This document shows positions 4,956 to 5,691 of a stretch of DNA of 5,691 nt, one piece after another. Position 1 is the stretch's first letter. Every line of letters starts with the position of its first letter. Under the pieces are notes generated by a model that worked only from the letters and a program-made list of their open reading frames with translations, did no database searches and was not told the DNA's origin. Origin of the DNA: Rhodoferax sp. OV413 (GTDB taxonomy: Bacteria; Pseudomonadota; Gammaproteobacteria; Burkholderiales; Burkholderiaceae_C); NCBI GenBank assembly GCA_945861195.1, contig CAMATS010000173.1, positions 1 to 5,691 of the forward strand, in the 5' to 3' direction. The position numbers and the translations under genes were made by a program.

Positions 4956-5691
4956 ATGGCACGCACCATCCAACAATTGTTTGACCTCAGCGGCAAGTCT
5001 GCGCTGATTACCGGCGGCTCGCGTGGCCTGGGTTTGCAAATGGCTCACGCGCTTGGCGAGGCCGGGGCGCGCATCATGCTCAGCGCGCGCAAAGCGCCAG
5101 AGCTCGAGCAGGCCTGCGCCGAGTTGCAGGCCGCTGGTATTGACGCCCGGTGGATCGCCGCCGACTGCGCGCGTGATGACGAGATCGCTCGCCTGGCCAG
5201 TGAAACCCTGCAGCGCATGGGCGAGCTTGATATTTTGGTCAACAACGCCGGTGCGGCTTGGGGCGCTCCCGCCGAAGACCATCCCATTGCCGCCTGGGAC
5301 AAGGTGATGAACCTCAACATCCGGGGCTACTTTCTGCTCAGCCAGGCCATTGCCAAACAAAGCATGATTGCGCGGCGCAGTGGGCGCATCATCAACATCG
5401 CCTCCATCGCCGGGCTGGGTGGCAACCCGCCGGAGATGAACACCATTGCCTACAACACCTCCAAGGGTGCGGCCATCAACTTCACGCGGGCCTTGGGCGC
5501 CGAATGGGGCAAGTACAACATCACGGTGAACGCCATCTGTCCGGGGTTTTTTCCGACCAAGCTCAGCCAGGGCGCGATTGATGCTTTTGGTCATGAAGCG
5601 ATGGCCTCGCACGCCCCCTTGCTGCGCCTGGGTGATGATGAAGACCTCAAGGGCCTGTGCCTGCTGTTTGCATCCGATGCTGGCAAGCACA
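4956..5691 (+). CDS. Classical SDR-family NAD(P)-dependent oxidoreductase, 3'-truncated
   Basis: The frame runs from ATG 4956 to the window edge, giving 245 codons without a stop. Classical SDRs are about 250-260 aa, so only a short C-terminus is missing. The N-terminus reads MARTIQQLFDLSGKSALITGG. The Rossmann nucleotide-binding motif TGGSRGLG is at 19-26, D70 and NNAG (96-99) are in place, and the full catalytic tetrad N121, S150, Y166, K170 (YNTSK) is visible, followed by NAICPGF (192-198). Arg at 23 and 45 (GSRG, SAR) are typical of NADP(H)-preferring members. The enzyme should be soluble and cytoplasmic, reducing a keto group or oxidising an alcohol. The substrate cannot be named; FabG-like 3-ketoacyl reductases and gluconate 5-dehydrogenase-like enzymes share this layout. 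A strong ribosome binding site and a 107-bp gap suggest it has its own transcription unit. Confidence 0.93.
   Translation, partial: MARTIQQLFDLSGKSALITGGSRGLGLQMAHALGEAGARIMLSARKAPELEQACAELQAAGIDARWIAADCARDDEIARLASETLQRMGELDILVNNAGAAWGAPAEDHPIAAWDKVMNLNIRGYFLLSQAIAKQSMIARRSGRIINIASIAGLGGNPPEMNTIAYNTSKGAAINFTRALGAEWGKYNITVNAICPGFFPTKLSQGAIDAFGHEAMASHAPLLRLGDDEDLKGLCLLFASDAGKH

Noticed and set aside
4713..5690. Long minus-strand open frame (325 aa) opposite the SDR and Sel1 genes
   Set aside because: It is antisense to two genes with clear family motifs, shows no recognisable domain itself, and such shadows are common in GC-rich DNA.

Overview
The window is GC-rich, densely coding bacterial chromosome. 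Gene content (a pcnB-folK pair, a PAP2 phosphatase, an ArnT-like membrane glycosyltransferase, a small Sel1-repeat secreted protein and an SDR oxidoreductase) and codon style suggest a betaproteobacterium of the Burkholderiales, probably Comamonadaceae-like. The placement is inferred from gene order and protein style, not from a search.

Layout, left to right. (1) 1-1670, plus strand: the 3' part of pcnB (poly(A) polymerase, start outside the window), followed 5 nt later by folK (HPPK, folate synthesis). This is the classic pcnB-folK pair, but the gene after folK is convergent. (2) 1705-4028, minus strand: a two-gene operon. A GT39/ArnT-type membrane glycosyltransferase is followed, with an ATGA start/stop overlap, by a multi-spanning PAP2 phosphatase. 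Together they look like a membrane or periplasmic module that modifies or recycles a lipid-linked glycan. (3) 4029-4284: a 256-bp divergent intergenic region. It holds an 8-bp inverted repeat just upstream of the glycosyltransferase, five 11-bp tandem repeats, a short AT-rich promoter-like core, and a 100-bp array of pentamers. (4) 4285-4848, plus strand: a small secreted protein with two Sel1 repeats, whose ATG lies in a variant unit at the end of the pentamer array. (5) 4956-5691, plus strand: a classical SDR oxidoreductase with a good ribosome binding site, cut by the right edge a short way before its expected end.

The five protein-coding families are ordinary. The unusual part is the intergenic region: two different tandem arrays share a CCAAGC core, have periods close to one DNA helical turn (11 bp and 10/5 bp), contain no T on the plus strand, and sit on either side of the only AT-rich stretch between two divergent envelope-related genes. 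No RNA genes, insertion sequences, CRISPR arrays or prophage genes were seen.
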